From Foetidibacter luteolus (GTDB taxonomy: Bacteria; Bacteroidota; Bacteroidia; Chitinophagales; Chitinophagaceae): a stretch of 64,000 nucleotides of DNA. Below the pieces are notes generated by a model. The model had not been told where the DNA came from, searched no databases, and worked only from the letters and a program-made list of their open reading frames with translations. Made by a program: the position numbers and the translations under genes. Every line of letters begins with the position of its first letter. The first letter of the stretch is position 1. The stretch spans positions 1 to 64,000 of the forward strand of contig NZ_VVIP01000062.1 in the NCBI RefSeq assembly GCF_009650435.1, given 5' to 3'. Shown one piece after another: positions 1 through 9,219 of this stretch.

Positions 1-220
1 TAATGTAATTGAAAATCAAATAATTATAACCGCACTAAATCCGAGGGGGACAAGTCAGGAGCAACATCTTCACAGATATTCTTTCAGATTCATCTAACAA
101 CGATTCACTAAACGCAAACCGTTAAAGCACGGAAGCCAGAAAAGAGAAAACCGTACTTTTGATGTATCCGGACGGAGAAGTGCGGATAATAATTGTTGGA
201 TATTAGAGCAACACCCTACG
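1..220. other. Leading stretch without a supported gene
   Basis: I see no convincing coding sequence here. The stretch ends in the short leader of the first gene. A frame running into that gene from about 140 to 210 stays open only briefly, so it may be the tail of a decayed gene, but nothing identifies it. Confidence 0.4.
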
Positions 221-781
221 ATGAGCAATTATTCAAAATTCTTAAATGAACTTAACAGCTTTTACATAGACAGAAAGGCTAAAGGTCTCGTTGACAAAAT
301 CGCAAATGACGAGGCTTTAGCGGTTATTCGTGACAAATGGATGAGAGAAGGTAAATTGGCAGAACTGATTTCTTTCATACACACAAACTGGGACAGTGGA
401 AATTGTGATGACTTTATTGAGCCATTGCAATCGTTGCTAATCAGCACAAATCAAGTAGAACTTTTTATAACTCTTTGGACAAAAATTATAAAATACCGGC
501 TGACCGCTTTGTGGACATCTCTTAGCGACTTAAGAAAGCAAGAAAATAAAATTAACTTGACAGAGATTGTTTCCATTGACACCTCAAACTTTAATATGTT
601 TTCCAAAGACAGTTACAAGGATTTAAAAAAAGTAGTCGCATTTCGCAGGTGGTTTGCGATTGATGGTTTGACAAAAGTGCAAAAAGGGCTTTTAGCATTA
701 AACCAAATTGAGGAATCCGAAAAAATAATAAACATAATGACTAACGTTAGAAACTTAAAAAGTTTAACATTTAAACTTTGA
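221..781 (+). CDS. Hypothetical protein, 186 aa
   Basis: I do not recognise this protein family. It is a soluble-looking, largely helical sequence with many Lys, Asn, Ile and Leu residues, no signal peptide and no membrane segment. Its codon use is more AT-rich than the housekeeping genes further on. It lies 44 bp upstream of a DUF2625 gene on the same strand, and the first three genes together look like an accessory group. The ATG follows an AT-rich leader, and no in-frame alternative upstream is better. A real gene is likely because the frame is long and strand-consistent with its neighbours; function unknown. Confidence 0.6.
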   Translation: MSNYSKFLNELNSFYIDRKAKGLVDKIANDEALAVIRDKWMREGKLAELISFIHTNWDSGNCDDFIEPLQSLLISTNQVELFITLWTKIIKYRLTALWTSLSDLRKQENKINLTEIVSIDTSNFNMFSKDSYKDLKKVVAFRRWFAIDGLTKVQKGLLALNQIEESEKIINIMTNVRNLKSLTFKL

Positions 782-825
782 TACAACATCGGCTTATAAA
801 AGTATCCAACTCATTTTAACCGGCC

Positions 826-1578
826 ATGCAGAAACTTTTACCATTCCTTATTTTGACACTTTCAACTTTAACCAGCCTTGCTCAAAATAAAATGCGCCCT
901 GTTGAAGAATTAATAAACAATACAGAACCGGGCTGGGTATTTGTTCAGCGATGGATAGATAGTGCAAAAAATAAAGTTGAGATTCTTTCAGTGGATACTT
1001 CGAAAGCTAAGGATGCTTTATTCAAAACACAAGTAACTACCCGCTCTCCAATGGGGGCGATAATTCATTCAACAGGCGGCTTACTTATTGACAATGGCTG
1101 GATAAGGATTTTAGGCTCAGGAAATATAAAACTTGGCAGGACACTTCCTGACTGGAATAAAGGAAAATCATTTAAGGAATTTGGCGAGAGGCCTGCGTTT
1201 CTTTTAGTTGCTGATGATGCAGCCGGTGGCTTCTTTGCTGTTAACGGCGGACAATTTGGCAACGACGCAGGGAAGCTCTATTATCTTGCGCCAGATAATT
1301 TAGAATGGGAAGCGCTTGACCTGACCTATACCGAATTTTTACAATTCTGCTTTAATGGCGACCTCGATGATTTTTATAACAGCCTTAGGTGGACAAATTG
1401 GAAAGAGGAAGTTTCTAAGCTTGATGGAAACATGGTTTACAATTTTTATCCTTTTTTATGGACAAAAGAAGGTAAAGACATTAATAAGGTTTCAAGAAAA
1501 GCAATTCCGGTTGAAGAACAATACAGCTTCGAAATGGATATGCGGAAGCAACTTGGCTTGACGATAAACGGCCACTAA
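826..1578 (+). CDS. DUF2625 family protein, exported
   Basis: The first 20 residues form a signal peptide (hydrophobic core, then SLAQ). The mature protein starts near MRPVEELINNTEPGW, which is the typical opening of DUF2625 proteins. The conserved stretch continues through MGAIIHSTGGLLIDNGWIRI and a Gly-rich FAVNGGQFG region around residue 137. The length of 250 aa is normal for an exported family member. The biochemical role of DUF2625 is not known to me. It sits between two unrecognised genes on the same strand, and nothing in the context suggests a pathway. Confidence 0.8.
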   Translation: MQKLLPFLILTLSTLTSLAQNKMRPVEELINNTEPGWVFVQRWIDSAKNKVEILSVDTSKAKDALFKTQVTTRSPMGAIIHSTGGLLIDNGWIRILGSGNIKLGRTLPDWNKGKSFKEFGERPAFLLVADDAAGGFFAVNGGQFGNDAGKLYYLAPDNLEWEALDLTYTEFLQFCFNGDLDDFYNSLRWTNWKEEVSKLDGNMVYNFYPFLWTKEGKDINKVSRKAIPVEEQYSFEMDMRKQLGLTINGH

Positions 1579-1662
1579 CGACAATAATTACAATAGACCG
1601 GCGTGAAAATTATTTTATCCTGCCATTATATTGTCAGGAAGAAGGCTATCAAACCCATAACC

Positions 1663-2166
1663 ATGCCAACAGAAAAATCAATTATTGAGCGACAAAAATA
1701 TTCAGGCATCGTGTCGTGGGCTGGCACCAAAATAGAGTGGCAAAACCCAAACGGTTCCGATGTTGTTATAGAACTTGACGATGTAGTTGCGATTGGTGAA
1801 CATACAACCGATGCCGGACCCTTTTTTGACGACTGGTTTTTGACTTTCATCTACAGAACAGGAAACCGGGACAGCATACCGGTGTATGCAGATGGCACTG
1901 ACGGGCTTAAGCATCACTTATCTAACTTTTATAATACAGATTTCTCAAAATATTTCCTGGTTAACGTTGCGGAATGGAGATCATACATAAGATACCCAAA
2001 AGACCTGGAGGGAAAACCTCTTTTTGTCATCCATGCACCGAAAGATTACAGAAAACCTCAGAATCTTTTTAACATATTAAACTCAATATTGGGGATAGGC
2101 GTTTATGGTAAAAGTTGGGAGCTTCAATTGACAGATGAGCTAAAATCAAAACTTACCAGTATGTAA
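1663..2166 (+). CDS. Hypothetical protein, about 167 aa
   Basis: The open frame reaches back to 1603, but the first 20 residues (basic and Ile-rich) look like untranslated leader, so I start at the ATG in MPTEKSIIERQ. The body is acidic and soluble, with a motif-like IEWQN..GSDVVIELDDV segment, a W-rich FFDDWFLTFIYR segment and no signal peptide. I do not recognise the family. It closes the small AT-richer group at the left edge. The start choice is the main uncertainty. Confidence 0.55.
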   Translation: MPTEKSIIERQKYSGIVSWAGTKIEWQNPNGSDVVIELDDVVAIGEHTTDAGPFFDDWFLTFIYRTGNRDSIPVYADGTDGLKHHLSNFYNTDFSKYFLVNVAEWRSYIRYPKDLEGKPLFVIHAPKDYRKPQNLFNILNSILGIGVYGKSWELQLTDELKSKLTSM

Positions 2167-2478
2167 TTATTACCCATCGCTTATGTATCAACATGTGCTA
2201 CTTAATTTAGATTCTACAAGCCGCCTTATTATTTGCAGCAAAGTTCCATTCAACCTGCCCACAACCCGCAACCTGTTACACCACCGGGTGAGGGATTGAA
2301 GCGGATACCCCGGTGAGGCCATCGCAGCGGGGCCTTGTGCCGGAGTATGAGCGGAAAGCCCGGCCCCTTGCGATAGCTTGGGGACACCCCCTGCCCTCTT
2401 CTGCCACTTAAAAAATTATTTTTCCCCGCAGCATAAAAGGCTTGGCGCAATGCATAAAATCATGCATTTTTCCCGCAA
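2167..2478. other. Intergenic region holding one dispersed repeat
   Basis: No gene is supported in this 312-bp stretch. It contains one full copy of the 105-bp repeat family (listed separately) and the leader of the LytTR gene. The small frames over it in both directions come from the repeat. Confidence 0.6.
2284..2392 (+). repeat. Dispersed repeat family R1, copy 1
   Basis: First of eight full copies of a GC-rich element of about 105 bp. It begins GGGTGAGGGATTGAAGCGG, passes through CCCCGGTGAGGCC and GAGCGGAAAGCCCG, and ends CTTGGGG(A/G)CACCCCC. Other copies are at 10741, 17332, 23301, 26634 (reverse), 45749, 57002 (reverse) and 58082. All lie between genes. Confidence 0.85.
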
Positions 2479-3381
2479 ATGCCAACTGTTATGTTGTTTC
2501 TCAAATTTACCATCGCCGGTTTGCACCTGCAGTATGCGGAGCAGCCCCGCCACAAACTTTTTACAACGCTTTGTTTGTTTTGGCTGATAAACAGCTTTCT
2601 TTCCTGGCTGTACCTCTGCGAAAAATCATCCCTGTGCTACCCTACCCAGCTTATTACCTGCTATATCTTCGGCATACTGTTCTGGGTGCTGTTTACGCCG
2701 GCTATTACCGGCTTAACAGCAGGCATTCAACAAAAAGTTGCAGGCGATGCAAAACAAAAATTCTTGCTGGCCATAGCGGCTATAGTTGTATTAACAGCCA
2801 ACCAGCTATTTGTACATAAAGCGGTACAATTCGTTTATCTTTTTTTGTGGAACTACCAATCGCCAACCACTTCCTGGATCAGCAGCCTTATTACCAATAA
2901 CCTGCTGGTGAATATTTTCTTTTATGCGCTCATCAGCCGCGGCGCATGGCAGTTATACAACCATACCGGCCAGCTGCCGGTTCAGGAACCTTTGCCGGCA
3001 GCGCCCGTTGCAGAAGTACCGGAACCTGCCACCTGCGCACCGGCTTACCCAAGGCAGTTGGTTATTAAAGACAAAAGCACCACTTTTAAGCTGGATGTTG
3101 CTGACATTCTTTTTATACAGTCACAGCAAAACTGCATACACATACATACTCTTACAAAAAAACATATTCTTTACTCCAGCCTGGTTAAGTTTTCCGCCCA
3201 GCTATGCCCTGAGCAATTTTTAAGGGTACACCGGTCTGTAATGGTAAACCTGGATTATGTACAGCAGATACGCAACCTGCCATCCGGCGATGCGGAGCTG
3301 TTGCTGCCCAACAATACTGTTATTAAGTGCAGCCGCAGCTACAAAAAAGAGATAGAAACGGCCGCATTTTGTCACGCATAA
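2479..3381 (+). CDS. Membrane-anchored LytTR DNA-binding regulator
   Basis: The N-terminal half (residues about 1-165) holds roughly four hydrophobic helices and no receiver domain. A Pro/Ala-rich linker (about 170-190) leads into a LytTR domain (about 192-295). Recognisable LytTR features are DILFIQSQQNCIHIHT, the FLRVHRSVMVNLDYV segment and a basic end (KCSRSYKKEIE). This architecture is common in Bacteroidota for sensors that read the membrane state and bind DNA directly without a partner kinase. The gene is followed after 104 bp by a DUF5916 outer-membrane protein on the same strand, its most likely target (inference). Confidence 0.85.
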   Translation: MPTVMLFLKFTIAGLHLQYAEQPRHKLFTTLCLFWLINSFLSWLYLCEKSSLCYPTQLITCYIFGILFWVLFTPAITGLTAGIQQKVAGDAKQKFLLAIAAIVVLTANQLFVHKAVQFVYLFLWNYQSPTTSWISSLITNNLLVNIFFYALISRGAWQLYNHTGQLPVQEPLPAAPVAEVPEPATCAPAYPRQLVIKDKSTTFKLDVADILFIQSQQNCIHIHTLTKKHILYSSLVKFSAQLCPEQFLRVHRSVMVNLDYVQQIRNLPSGDAELLLPNNTVIKCSRSYKKEIETAAFCHA

Positions 3382-3485
3382 TCCGCAATTCGTCACTTGC
3401 TGTTTAGTAACAGCATGTATTTACCGCTGCTGGTCATGCTGCATTTTACCGGCCAGCGGCACCGCAGGTACTTTGGGTTAAAAAC

Positions 3486-5699
3486 ATGCGGTTGTTACTA
3501 TTGGTATTCTTTTTTATTCCGGTTGCGGCAGCAACCCAAAACAGCTTTACAGATTCTGCCCTGCACATTGCCCGCCTGCCGGGGCCGGTTACTATAGACG
3601 GGCTTAGCAACGAAACCGCCTGGCAGCAGGTGCCCCCCATACACTTGTATGTGCTGGAACCGGTATATGGGGCCAAACCGGCAGACAGCACAGAAATACT
3701 GGTTGCTTACGATGACAGGTTTTTGTACGTAGCCGCCCGCTGCTATTACCGTAACAGTGCCGCTATTGTTGCCCGCAATTATGTACGCGATGGCTGGCGG
3801 GGGGATGACTGGTTTGCCTTTGATATTGATGCCAACAACGACCACCAAAATGCTATACGCTTTGCCCTGTACCCCTTCGGCAGCCATTTTGACATGGCCA
3901 TCGGTAACGACGCGGTGGAGATGGGCAGTTCTACCTTTAACAGCAACTACAACCTTATCTGGCAAGGTAAATGTGCCCTTAACCAGGAGGGTTGGTTTAT
4001 GGAAATGAAAATACCCTTTGCCGCCCTTAGGTTTAAGCCCACAGGCGGTAAAACCATTATGAACATTAGCGCCACCCGGCAAAGCTATTATACCAACGAA
4101 CTGCAGCATTACCCACGCATACCGCAAACCGTGGTTGACGGCGCCCGTAAACCTTCCCTTAAGCAGCCTGCCTATTTTGAAAACATTAAGCCGGCCAGGC
4201 TTTTGTATATAGTGCCCTCCCTGGCAACAGGTATTAACCGGGTAAACAAACTGGATAATAATGCCGGCGGTTACCATACAATCACCAACAAACAATTTAA
4301 GCCTTCGCTGGATATTAAATACAGCATCAGCCCGCAGCTTATTGCAGACCTTACCGTTAACACAGACTTTGCCCAGGCAGAAATAGATGACCAGCAATTT
4401 AACCTTAGCCGCTTTTCTTTATTTTACCCGGAGCGCCGCCTGTTCTTCCAGGAACAGGCGGGGTTATTTGAGTTCAGGCTGGGCTCTGCCTCGCAACTGT
4501 TTTACAGTCGTGTTATAGGCTTGAAAGACGGTAACATTATACCCGTAGCAGGCGGGGCCAGGGTTACCGGTAAACTGGGTAAAACAGATATTGGCCTTAT
4601 GAACATTCAAACCAGCAGCGCTACCATTAACGACAGCGTTTATACCGCGGCGGAAAATTTTTCAGTAGTGCGTACCCGCCATAAAACATGGAACGAAAGC
4701 TCCTACATAGGAACCATGCTTACCAACCGCACCGATGGCCGCAATAACAACATTGCCCTGGGCGCTGATGCGTTTGTACGGGTTTCAGGTTTTCATTATG
4801 TATCCGGCGCGGTAGCCACTACGCAAAACACCGGCAACAAGGCGGCACTGCTTACCGGCAGCCGGGCCTTGCTTAACTGGGAGCTGCGCAGGCGGGATGG
4901 TTTTTTCTACAACCTGCAGTATGGCTATTCCGGAAAAGATTTTTCGCCCGGCCTGGGCTTTATTGACCGCAGCAACTTTCACAACGGTTCCGCCAAGGTT
5001 TCTTACGCCCGTTTCGGCGCCAACAAAAACGGGCTGTTCCGTTACAAAAAAGCTTCGTGGGCCAATGATGTTTACTGGAATGCGGCAACCGGTAAGCATG
5101 AGAGCCTTCAATCGCTGCTGGAGCTTACGGGCACTACTTTTAAAAACCATGTACTAAGCATTAAAGCGCAGTACAACAAAGAATTCCTGGTGGATAGCCT
5201 GCAGTTTGGCAGCAACCTGTTTGTAAGGCCGGGCAATTATAACTTCGGGCAGTTTACGCTGGGTTACCAGGCGCCGGAATACCTGGTGTTTAAATTAAAG
5301 GGCACCCTGTCTTACGGTACGTTTTACGATGGCAACCGCACTTCTCTTTACCTATCCCCTACCTGGAGCATCAACCGTTTTTTTGACCTGCAGGGCGCTT
5401 ACAACCTGGAGCGCATCCGTTTCAGCAACCGCCAGGTAAGCTCGGTTATTCATTATGGCAGCATTAAACTGGCCTGGGCTTTTAACCTTCATCTTTCCGG
5501 CCAGTTGCAATTGCAGTACAACAGCGATGCTGATAAGCTGCTCACCAACGGACGGGTACGCTATCACTTTTCCGACGGTCATGATGTGTACCTGGTTTAT
5601 ACCCAAACATTTTACCAAAACAGGTATAAACAATCGCCGGCCTTGCCTGCTTTTGAGCAGCAGCAAATACTGGTGAAATACATTTATTCTTTTCATTAG
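3486..5699 (+). CDS. DUF5916 outer-membrane protein with CBM9-like domain
   Basis: A signal peptide (about residues 1-18) is followed by a carbohydrate-binding-module-9-like domain (about 25-185) marked by GPVTIDGLSNETAWQQVP and GDDWFAFDIDANNDHQNA. The remainder to residue 737 matches DUF5916, with alternating beta strands and a SRFSLFYPERRLFFQEQ segment, consistent with a C-terminal outer-membrane barrel. No catalytic residues can be assigned. Length is normal for the family. It sits directly after the LytTR regulator. The long opposite-strand open frames inside it are shadows of its codon bias. Confidence 0.88.
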   Translation: MRLLLLVFFFIPVAAATQNSFTDSALHIARLPGPVTIDGLSNETAWQQVPPIHLYVLEPVYGAKPADSTEILVAYDDRFLYVAARCYYRNSAAIVARNYVRDGWRGDDWFAFDIDANNDHQNAIRFALYPFGSHFDMAIGNDAVEMGSSTFNSNYNLIWQGKCALNQEGWFMEMKIPFAALRFKPTGGKTIMNISATRQSYYTNELQHYPRIPQTVVDGARKPSLKQPAYFENIKPARLLYIVPSLATGINRVNKLDNNAGGYHTITNKQFKPSLDIKYSISPQLIADLTVNTDFAQAEIDDQQFNLSRFSLFYPERRLFFQEQAGLFEFRLGSASQLFYSRVIGLKDGNIIPVAGGARVTGKLGKTDIGLMNIQTSSATINDSVYTAAENFSVVRTRHKTWNESSYIGTMLTNRTDGRNNNIALGADAFVRVSGFHYVSGAVATTQNTGNKAALLTGSRALLNWELRRRDGFFYNLQYGYSGKDFSPGLGFIDRSNFHNGSAKVSYARFGANKNGLFRYKKASWANDVYWNAATGKHESLQSLLELTGTTFKNHVLSIKAQYNKEFLVDSLQFGSNLFVRPGNYNFGQFTLGYQAPEYLVFKLKGTLSYGTFYDGNRTSLYLSPTWSINRFFDLQGAYNLERIRFSNRQVSSVIHYGSIKLAWAFNLHLSGQLQLQYNSDADKLLTNGRVRYHFSDGHDVYLVYTQTFYQNRYKQSPALPAFEQQQILVKYIYSFH

Positions 5700-6071
5700 G
5701 GTATGTTGCCATGCCAGCACATCGCCTGGCGGCGTTGCGAAGAATTTTTATGGGCCCGGCAGCAGGAACTACTATAGGGCTTCTCTTGCGTCGCACTCTT
5801 GTACAATGGATCCACTATGCGGCAATGTGCAGCAGGTTATTGCTGCTCAAAGTTGCTTGTCAAATTTCAGTAGAAAAAATTTGCATAGGGCACTCGTTTA
5901 CAAACTCTAAAGCGTACGGTTAGTTTAACGTGTATTTATCGCCTTACGCTCTATAGAACTTTAGAGGAGTAACATGCATTATAAAAACAGCTTATTGTTC
6001 CTTTATACTCTTTAACCCCAACATGTTCCTGCGGAATATAATATGCCTTTGCGTTTATCTACCTAATCCTA
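5700..6071. other. Intergenic region between convergent genes
   Basis: No gene is supported. The left part contains a copy of the second repeat family (R2). The rest is AT-rich, unrecognised sequence up to the stop of the T9SS cargo gene on the other strand. Confidence 0.55.
5747..5820 (+). repeat. Dispersed repeat family R2, copy 1
   Basis: An element of about 60-70 bp with the core TGGGCCCGGCAGCAGGAACT, then ACTAT, a CTTC box, TTGCGTCGCACTCTTGTAC and TGGATCC. Other copies are near 14114, 21803, 30894 (reverse), 40693 and 47891. This copy lies 50 bp after a gene stop. Confidence 0.8.
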
Positions 6072-8522
6072 TTATTTTTTTACGAACTTAAATGATACTG
6101 GCTTTCTCTTGGTATTGCCCGTTATCGTAATAAAATATGTTCCGGCAGCCAGGGAGCTGATATTCATCGTTTTGTCGGCACTTCCGGCTGCAATACTCAA
6201 CCTGCTTGATATAAGAGGATTACCATTGATGGCCGAGATGGTTACCGACACCTCCTGCGCCACAGGAACATTAAACCGCAGGAATAACCTATCGGCAGCC
6301 GGGTTGGGATACACAACCGCGGCAAACCCCTCATCGCTGTTTTCCAATTTAATAATCGGGCTAAAGCTATATTTTCCGTCTTTATCTATAACCTTCAACC
6401 GGTAAAAGTTGGTACCGGCGCCGGGCCTGGCATCTGTATAAGTATACTCCTTCATTACACTGCTGTTTCCGGCAGCATTTAACTTTGCAAGCAGTTTAAA
6501 GGGGCTATCCTGGCTGCTCCGCTGCAGCTCAAAGCTGGCGGTGTTTTTTTCTTCTGCTGTTTTCCAGGCGAGTACATTTGCCGCACCTTTACTATATCCT
6601 GTAAACTCTGTAAGTTTTACCGGCAATACAATCAATACCTTAAATACCAGTCGTGCATCTGCCGGGGCAAACCCTACTGTACTATTGGCATTCCAATAAG
6701 CGGTATCATCTCCTTCAAATGAGTCGTCCGGAACATACACTAATTTACTTAGCCAGGCATGTTTTAACAGGCTATCTTTCGGCAGGGGCCGGTCATTCAA
6801 GTACAGGGTACCATGTTTGGGCAATGCAGTTATTTTTACTTCATAGGGTACAGTTGCTGCATCGTCAAAGTCTTTCGCAGTAAATGTATAGCTGGAATCC
6901 TTCAATACATCCCGTACAATATCAGATACCGTAACCTGTGCACCGAGGTTTAGCTTAAATAACTCAACACTATTGATATACCAGTTATTGTTTTCATAAA
7001 ATGCGTTCGCTGCGGTATGATTGATCTCAATTATTTGGCCGTTCGGTGGGGAAAACATAAAGGCGGCGTTATAGAGTATCTCTCCACCAGAATTAAGTGC
7101 TGTTAATTTTCCAGGCCCAACCTTCTGTTTATTGCCCCCCCAATCTGCACGCCACACAGTACCGTCCGATGTTTTATCGTAAGCAATATGGCTGCCCTCA
7201 AAAAAATACTGGCCGTCATAAGAATACGTGTCTCTTCTATTGTCCAGGGTATCGATAACTTCCACACTAAGCGTTCCATTCTCAACGCCGGCCTTTCTAA
7301 GTATCCATGGCTCAAAGTACTGCCCGATCTCATCATTACTTGCCGTGTTCACCACCGCTTTGTCTCCTTTTAGAATTAAGCTGTATACTCCCAAGTTGCT
7401 GGAAGCGTATTTTTGATCATTAACACGCAATTCAAACCTTCGTCCCTGAAAAGTATCATCATCCCACCAATAAATACTCAATCCAACATTTCCAGTTGTA
7501 TCAACAGTCCAATCTTTAACAACGAAATTGGTTGGGAAGGATGGATCGCCTACCTGGCGGCTCTTAGTATCTATTGAGTCTATGGCGCCAGTTTTCAGAT
7601 TATGGCGTGATATAACCTGTTTATCATTATTGTAAACAATATAGTTTCCCGCAACGGCAATTCCCTTTGAACCAGTGCCTTTGTAAAACAGGCTATCAGG
7701 CGTATATATAGCTACTCTTCCTGCCTGGTCTTGAATATAGCCAACCGCAGTCAACTTTACTTCCCCATCAGATGTAGGGATCAGGATGGAATCTCCGTTG
7801 GCCCGGTCAAGATACTGGTAGCTGTTTCCAACAAGTTTCAATATTTTGTTATACCGAAAATCTAACACTTTATAGGGTAGGAATTTCTCAAGGTAAGGAC
7901 TGGGCTCAAAAGTAAAGGGCAAATACTCGGTAACCACATGATTAGCCGTGTCTGTTCCCAACACCCTGATAACAGTTGCATTTGCACCAAGCTTTGCAAT
8001 ATGCGAAATATCTATAACCGTATCAATTTCATTAATGCCCTCAATTAACGGATAATAATCCGGCTCCGGGCCAATCACATTAATACGCACATCCCCTTCA
8101 GCATCCCTTGCCTTTATATGAATAGGAAGGTACACATTCTGGGTTAGAGGCGGAACAAACAGCAACTCGAATTGTGGAACGGAATCAACCGGCTTGTTTA
8201 TTATTTTTATAATGGAGCTATCAGTGTTTTGCAGTATATCTTTTGCAGTAACCACCAGTGTAAGCGTATCATAGGGTAACCCTGTTAATGACAGCGTTCC
8301 CCTATAGAAATCATTTTCAGGTGAAAGATTGATTTCTGATGTTAATATCCGGGCCTTCAAAAATTGCAATTGGTAGGTTGATGAAACACTTACAATAACA
8401 TCAACGCTTCCGGTTATTTGCTGGTTTGGCGAAGGGCTTGAAAAAGTAATTAATATTGCAGCATTGATTTTAATTAACATTGACAAGATAAATAGCGGTA
8501 TCAGGGATAGGCTCTTTTTCAT
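6072..8522 (-). CDS. T9SS-secreted protein with Ig-like domains and sorting signal
   Basis: I start at MKKSLSLIPLF, which gives a clean signal peptide; the frame extends 8 residues further but that adds a non-signal leader. The N-terminal 200 residues contain beta-rich Ig-like or cadherin-like segments (SPSPNQQITGSVDVIVSVSS). The central part resembles a beta-propeller with repeated short strands. The last 80 residues form a classic type A sorting domain for type IX secretion: VVYPNPAADRLFLRF followed by LAAGTYFITI and a basic end FKFVKK. The protein is therefore predicted to be exported through the outer membrane and displayed or released. No enzymatic motif is visible. Confidence 0.88.
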   Translation of the reverse strand: MKKSLSLIPLFILSMLIKINAAILITFSSPSPNQQITGSVDVIVSVSSTYQLQFLKARILTSEINLSPENDFYRGTLSLTGLPYDTLTLVVTAKDILQNTDSSIIKIINKPVDSVPQFELLFVPPLTQNVYLPIHIKARDAEGDVRINVIGPEPDYYPLIEGINEIDTVIDISHIAKLGANATVIRVLGTDTANHVVTEYLPFTFEPSPYLEKFLPYKVLDFRYNKILKLVGNSYQYLDRANGDSILIPTSDGEVKLTAVGYIQDQAGRVAIYTPDSLFYKGTGSKGIAVAGNYIVYNNDKQVISRHNLKTGAIDSIDTKSRQVGDPSFPTNFVVKDWTVDTTGNVGLSIYWWDDDTFQGRRFELRVNDQKYASSNLGVYSLILKGDKAVVNTASNDEIGQYFEPWILRKAGVENGTLSVEVIDTLDNRRDTYSYDGQYFFEGSHIAYDKTSDGTVWRADWGGNKQKVGPGKLTALNSGGEILYNAAFMFSPPNGQIIEINHTAANAFYENNNWYINSVELFKLNLGAQVTVSDIVRDVLKDSSYTFTAKDFDDAATVPYEVKITALPKHGTLYLNDRPLPKDSLLKHAWLSKLVYVPDDSFEGDDTAYWNANSTVGFAPADARLVFKVLIVLPVKLTEFTGYSKGAANVLAWKTAEEKNTASFELQRSSQDSPFKLLAKLNAAGNSSVMKEYTYTDARPGAGTNFYRLKVIDKDGKYSFSPIIKLENSDEGFAAVVYPNPAADRLFLRFNVPVAQEVSVTISAINGNPLISSRLSIAAGSADKTMNISSLAAGTYFITITGNTKRKPVSFKFVKK

Positions 8523-8655
8523 TGTTAGCAGAATTGGTGTTATCAATATTACAAAAAATCAGGTTACCATCAGAATAAACTAATCAACTTGCTACATTAA
8601 AAAGCTGTGCTTCAATAAAATAACTAACCCTTACCGACTAAATCATATCTCCTGC

Positions 8656-9135
8656 TTACATGCAAACCTCTCCTGCAACATTGCCGCCGCCATCAGCAGG
8701 CATGCCGCCGATAAGCCTTCCACGCAATGCCGCGTTAAAAAAAGACAACCTGTTGTTTTGCGCCCTGCCTTCAGGGGTGCTGTTATCTGCTACAGGCTTG
8801 GTATTGCCGAAACCAACGGCCATTAAACGTTTGCAGTCAACCCCTAGAGCCACCAGTTTTTTACAAACAGCAAGGGCCCTTTGTTCTGATAACTGCTGGC
8901 CGTTACCATTGCTTACATGCCCTTCAATACGCAGCAGGGAGATGTAACTTTTATCATCCAGGTATTGCTTAATAATAGCGAGTGTTTCCTCACTTTCCGG
9001 CGTAAGGTTGGCCGTGCCGGTTTCAAAAGTTATGGCTTTTTCCAGCACCACTTCATTACCGGAAAGTTTATACGCCTGTGCATGGAGGTTCAGAAAAACA
9101 ATGGAGCAAAAAACGGCCAGGACAAGTTGTTTCAT
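8656..9135 (-). CDS. OmpA-family peptidoglycan-associated protein
   Basis: A signal peptide (about residues 1-19) precedes one OmpA C-terminal domain spanning most of the protein. Its features are ITFETGTANLTPESEETL, IEGHVSNGNGQQLSEQRA and a conserved end, ADNSTPEGRAQNNRLSF. The family binds the diaminopimelate of peptidoglycan. There is no N-terminal barrel and no lipobox, so it is probably a small periplasmic form. At 159 aa it is a single-domain member. It stands alone between a T9SS cargo gene and an FG-GAP gene on the same strand. Confidence 0.88.
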   Translation of the reverse strand: MKQLVLAVFCSIVFLNLHAQAYKLSGNEVVLEKAITFETGTANLTPESEETLAIIKQYLDDKSYISLLRIEGHVSNGNGQQLSEQRALAVCKKLVALGVDCKRLMAVGFGNTKPVADNSTPEGRAQNNRLSFFNAALRGRLIGGMPADGGGNVAGEVCM

Positions 9136-9219
9136 ACGATACTTTTATTGTAAGGGGAAATAGTTTGCTATTGCATTGAAAGATAAAAATACCGGAAATA
9201 TTATTTGTACCAACGTTGC

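Noticed and set aside
221..2166. Integron-like gene cassette array at the left edge
   Set aside because: Three small unrelated genes in a row suggested cassettes, but I found no repeated attC-like palindromes between them and no integrase.
2250..2450. Short proteins with GFPLILRH-type sequence (also at 26623, 45699, 58038 and others)
   Set aside because: They are translations of the R1 repeat; similarity between them reflects DNA repeats, not protein conservation.
3498..4397. A 299-aa open frame on the minus strand inside the DUF5916 gene
   Set aside because: It lies fully opposite a strongly supported gene, has no recognisable domain and arises from codon bias of the plus-strand gene.
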